The translations under genes and the position numbers were made by a program. Shown piece by piece: positions 62,061 through 64,000 of a stretch of 64,000 bases of DNA (positions are counted from its first letter, which is position 1; the number at the start of each line of letters is the position of its first letter). This DNA comes from Blastomussa wellsi (lineage: Eukaryota > Cnidaria > Anthozoa > Scleractinia > Plerogyridae). A model generated the notes under the pieces. It was not told the origin of the DNA. It saw only the letters and a list, made by a program, of their open reading frames with translations, and made no database searches. The stretch spans positions 4,737,531 through 4,801,530 of the forward strand of contig OX393561.1 in the NCBI GenBank assembly GCA_947652115.1. Direction: 5' to 3'.

Positions 62061-62712
62061 CCACCCCACCACCCACCTTTGTGTAAACAGCAAAACGAAT
62101 CCGGTACTAAAACGTCCCAGATTCACGAATCCGGAAAAAGTTATGTCTATGTCAATCTAGGAAACCGCTATGACGATCAACGGATGAAACGGTAGTACAT
62201 GATTTAAAAGTTATACCCTGAACGCCTTCAATATCATTTGCCTTTTTTACGTTATCAATATAAATAGTATAATATCCTTAAATAAAACGTCTGTTTTTTT
62301 CCCTTAGTTTAGCAATATTTTTTTGGATTCAAGTGGAATATACACAACGAGGTCAGTGGGTCGAATGCCATTTGAAACAGTTCAATCATAATTTACTGAT
62401 AACAAAATGTTTGTTTCGGTTGTTTGCACTCTTTTCGTCTTTTTCTTTATAGTCAGATGGCAGCTAGTCGCGATATTATATGTCTTGTGTTCCTCAACCA
62501 AATCTTGTCTCTAACACAAAACCAACACGCTGCATTTTCGAATTTTTAGATCTCCCTAAATTTGAAGGAAACCGGCTCTTGGATGCCGTTTCTACGCCCA
62601 CTGGAAGGGCACACGATTGGTAGCTTCGTGGAGGATTTGTTTCGTCCAAGCGTTAACTGTTCTTCACGCCTGTGGATTGCAATTACATTTATGCCGTGAG
62701 TATGAAATTAGC

Positions 62713-62894
62713 CACAGGCGTACAGGTCGGGAGGGCATGGGGGGCTGCAGCCCCCCCCCCCCCCCAAATTTTGGGCATATCAGATTTTTTTGGACATATT
62801 GAGAAAATTTAGGCAAGGCAACATGGGTGAATTTTTTGGGCAAATGGTTCACTGACCCCCACACCCCTGGCAAAAAATTGTCCGTACGCCTGTG
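62713..62894. mobile_element. hAT-like MITE with intact 8-bp target duplication
   Basis: The terminal repeats cacaggcgtac and gtacgcctgtg (11 bp, exact) are flanked by AAATTAGC on both sides (62705-62712 and 62895-62902). The body is 182 bp with a C run and no gene. The 8-bp duplication is the mark of hAT transposons. Confidence 0.88.
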
Positions 62895-63621
62895 AAATTA
62901 GCAAAAACAAGGTAACGAGCCCCGAATATTGCATATACAGCAGACAAGTGTACGGTTCAGCTTCCAGAAAGCAGCGACCCCTGAGGTTAGGGATCTCCCA
63001 AAGGAAGCAATCGATAGGAAAAGGAAAACAAGTTCGTCTCAATGGAATACATAGAAAACTGATTTCTCCTACTAATAAATAAAAAGCCTGAATAATAATG
63101 TATCAGATGGTTTTCATGCGGGGCTTCTATCCATGTCGAATTGGAATTTCGAAATGTTGGTTTTTGAGGAGGAGGGAAAACCAGAGAACCCGGAAAAAAC
63201 CCTCGAAGCGAGGGGAGAACCAACAACAAACTCAACCCACATATGCCTGCTGGCATGTGGCATGTAGGGCAGCTTTGTTTTGCTTCCATAACAAAAACCT
63301 TTTTACGGGACTGGGTTGTCAGCCTTGCGCGCACCTAAACCTGGGGGGGCCAGTGAATCACTTATTGTCACCAGGCCTATACCCTTTGACCCGTTCGGCT
63401 TGGGTGGCCCTATCAGGAGACGAATCTCGCCGGCATAGCTCTCAGGGTCACACAAGCCCCCCGACCACGACAAGGTTGCAATTGTGATCTTACGGGGAAG
63501 AGGGGGAGGGGAGGGGTGTGCCACTACTTAGATAGTGGAAAATTTGGAAAATAATAACACCAATGAAAACATGACGCTAGAGGTGTCGTTAGAGACGTAC
63601 CAGTTGAAGTGACTGACTTGA

Positions 63622-63870
63622 CTATTTGCAGCATTTCTTTTTGGGTTGCTGTTGCACAAGATTCAATACACTCTGCATTAATTCGTCCTCTCTAACTTGC
63701 AACATCCTGAAGTAGAAGGAGTGAAAAGCACATGTTAAATAAGTCATCATTCCATGGCCAGGGAAACGCTATTTAAGGTGAACGTGTACTCACTTGGAGA
63801 ACTCTGCCATGGATTCCTGTATATTGTAGCCTGTTTTAGCGCTTGCTTCGGTGTACAGGGCTTTGTACTC
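63622..63870 (-). CDS. Rab-family small GTPase, last two exons (gene runs off the right edge)
   Basis: Exons 63870-63794 and 63706-63622 with AG/GT borders and matching phase. The first gives EYKALYTEASAKTGYNIQES, in which EASAKTG is the G5 guanine-binding motif. The second gives MLQVREDELMQ and ends QQQPKKKCCK, a polybasic di-cysteine tail like those that receive geranylgeranyl groups in Rab proteins. It would act in vesicle traffic on a membrane. The P loop, switches and NKxD lie to the right of the window, so the Rab subfamily cannot be named. Confidence 0.82.
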
Positions 63871-64000
63871 CTGTTAACCAAACACACAAAATTATTTAGC
63901 CAATTAGTCAGCTAATGGATAACCAACGATCGGGCGTCTTTTTATAAGTAGGGAGGGAGGGAGGGAGGGTATGATCGCAGGCTAGCTGAAGGATCGATCG

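Larger units (their letters stand above)
59739..63621. other. Spacer between UBE2T and the Rab gene
   Basis: It includes the UBE2T 3' UTR (AATAAA near 60234), nested foldbacks (61160-61638), a related foldback (61680-61848), a half-copy of the 7.5-kb foldback (61935-62060), a hAT-like MITE (62713-62894), and a repeat with ccagagaacccggaaaaaac at 63130-63260. An ORF at 60150-60425 has no recognisable domain. Confidence 0.6.

Noticed and set aside
63098..63487. 129-codon plus-strand ORF
   Set aside because: It runs through a known type of dispersed repeat (ccagagaacccggaaaa words), and the residues show no domain pattern.

Overview
This window is genomic DNA of an animal, most likely an anthozoan cnidarian (stony-coral-like). 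The reasons are: metazoan genes with many GT-AG introns of about 0.1 to 5 kb; A+T-rich non-coding DNA; a very dense load of short inverted-repeat elements, tRNA-derived repeats and LINE tails of the kind seen in coral genomes; and a DIRS-type tyrosine-recombinase retrotransposon. The organism is inferred from gene and repeat style, not from a marker gene.

Layout, left to right. (1) 492-8431 (+): the 3' half of a cell-surface gene with a REJ/PKD-like extracellular part, a degenerate GAIN/GPS-like cysteine motif and one C-terminal membrane span. One internal exon seems to have lost two single bases. (2) 11184-12086 (+): an intronless four-span membrane protein of unknown family. (3) 13588-36621 (-): a complete 19-exon p190RhoGAP (ARHGAP35/ARHGAP5 family) gene, reconstructed with every splice phase consistent (5,280 nt, 1,759 aa). 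Intron 4 holds a 4.86 kb DIRS-like retrotransposon (24813-29668), damaged in gag and in the recombinase. Intron 3 holds a TIR element carrying THAP-like and P2X7-tail-like coding starts. (4) 36622-43044: a gene-poor stretch with inverted-repeat elements. (5) 43045-53155 (-): a complete 10-exon gene for a membrane-anchored JmjC-fold Fe(II)/2-oxoglutarate oxygenase (424 aa). (6) 53509-59738 (+): a complete 6-exon UBE2T gene (219 aa), head to head with the JmjC gene over a 353-bp shared promoter. Its intron 1 contains a TIR element with its own small spliced gene. (7) 59739-63621: nested foldback elements and a hAT-type MITE with an intact 8-bp target duplication. (8) 63622-63870 (-): the last two exons of a Rab-family small GTPase; the rest lies beyond the right edge.

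The host genes are housekeeping or signalling genes (Rho-GTPase switching, Fanconi-pathway ubiquitination, oxygenase, vesicle traffic) with no obvious joint pathway. The most unusual material is in the introns: at least fifteen short inverted-repeat elements, several with recognisable target-site duplications (TA, TTAA, 3 bp, 8 bp), two of which still carry exon remnants of the transposon genes they came from.
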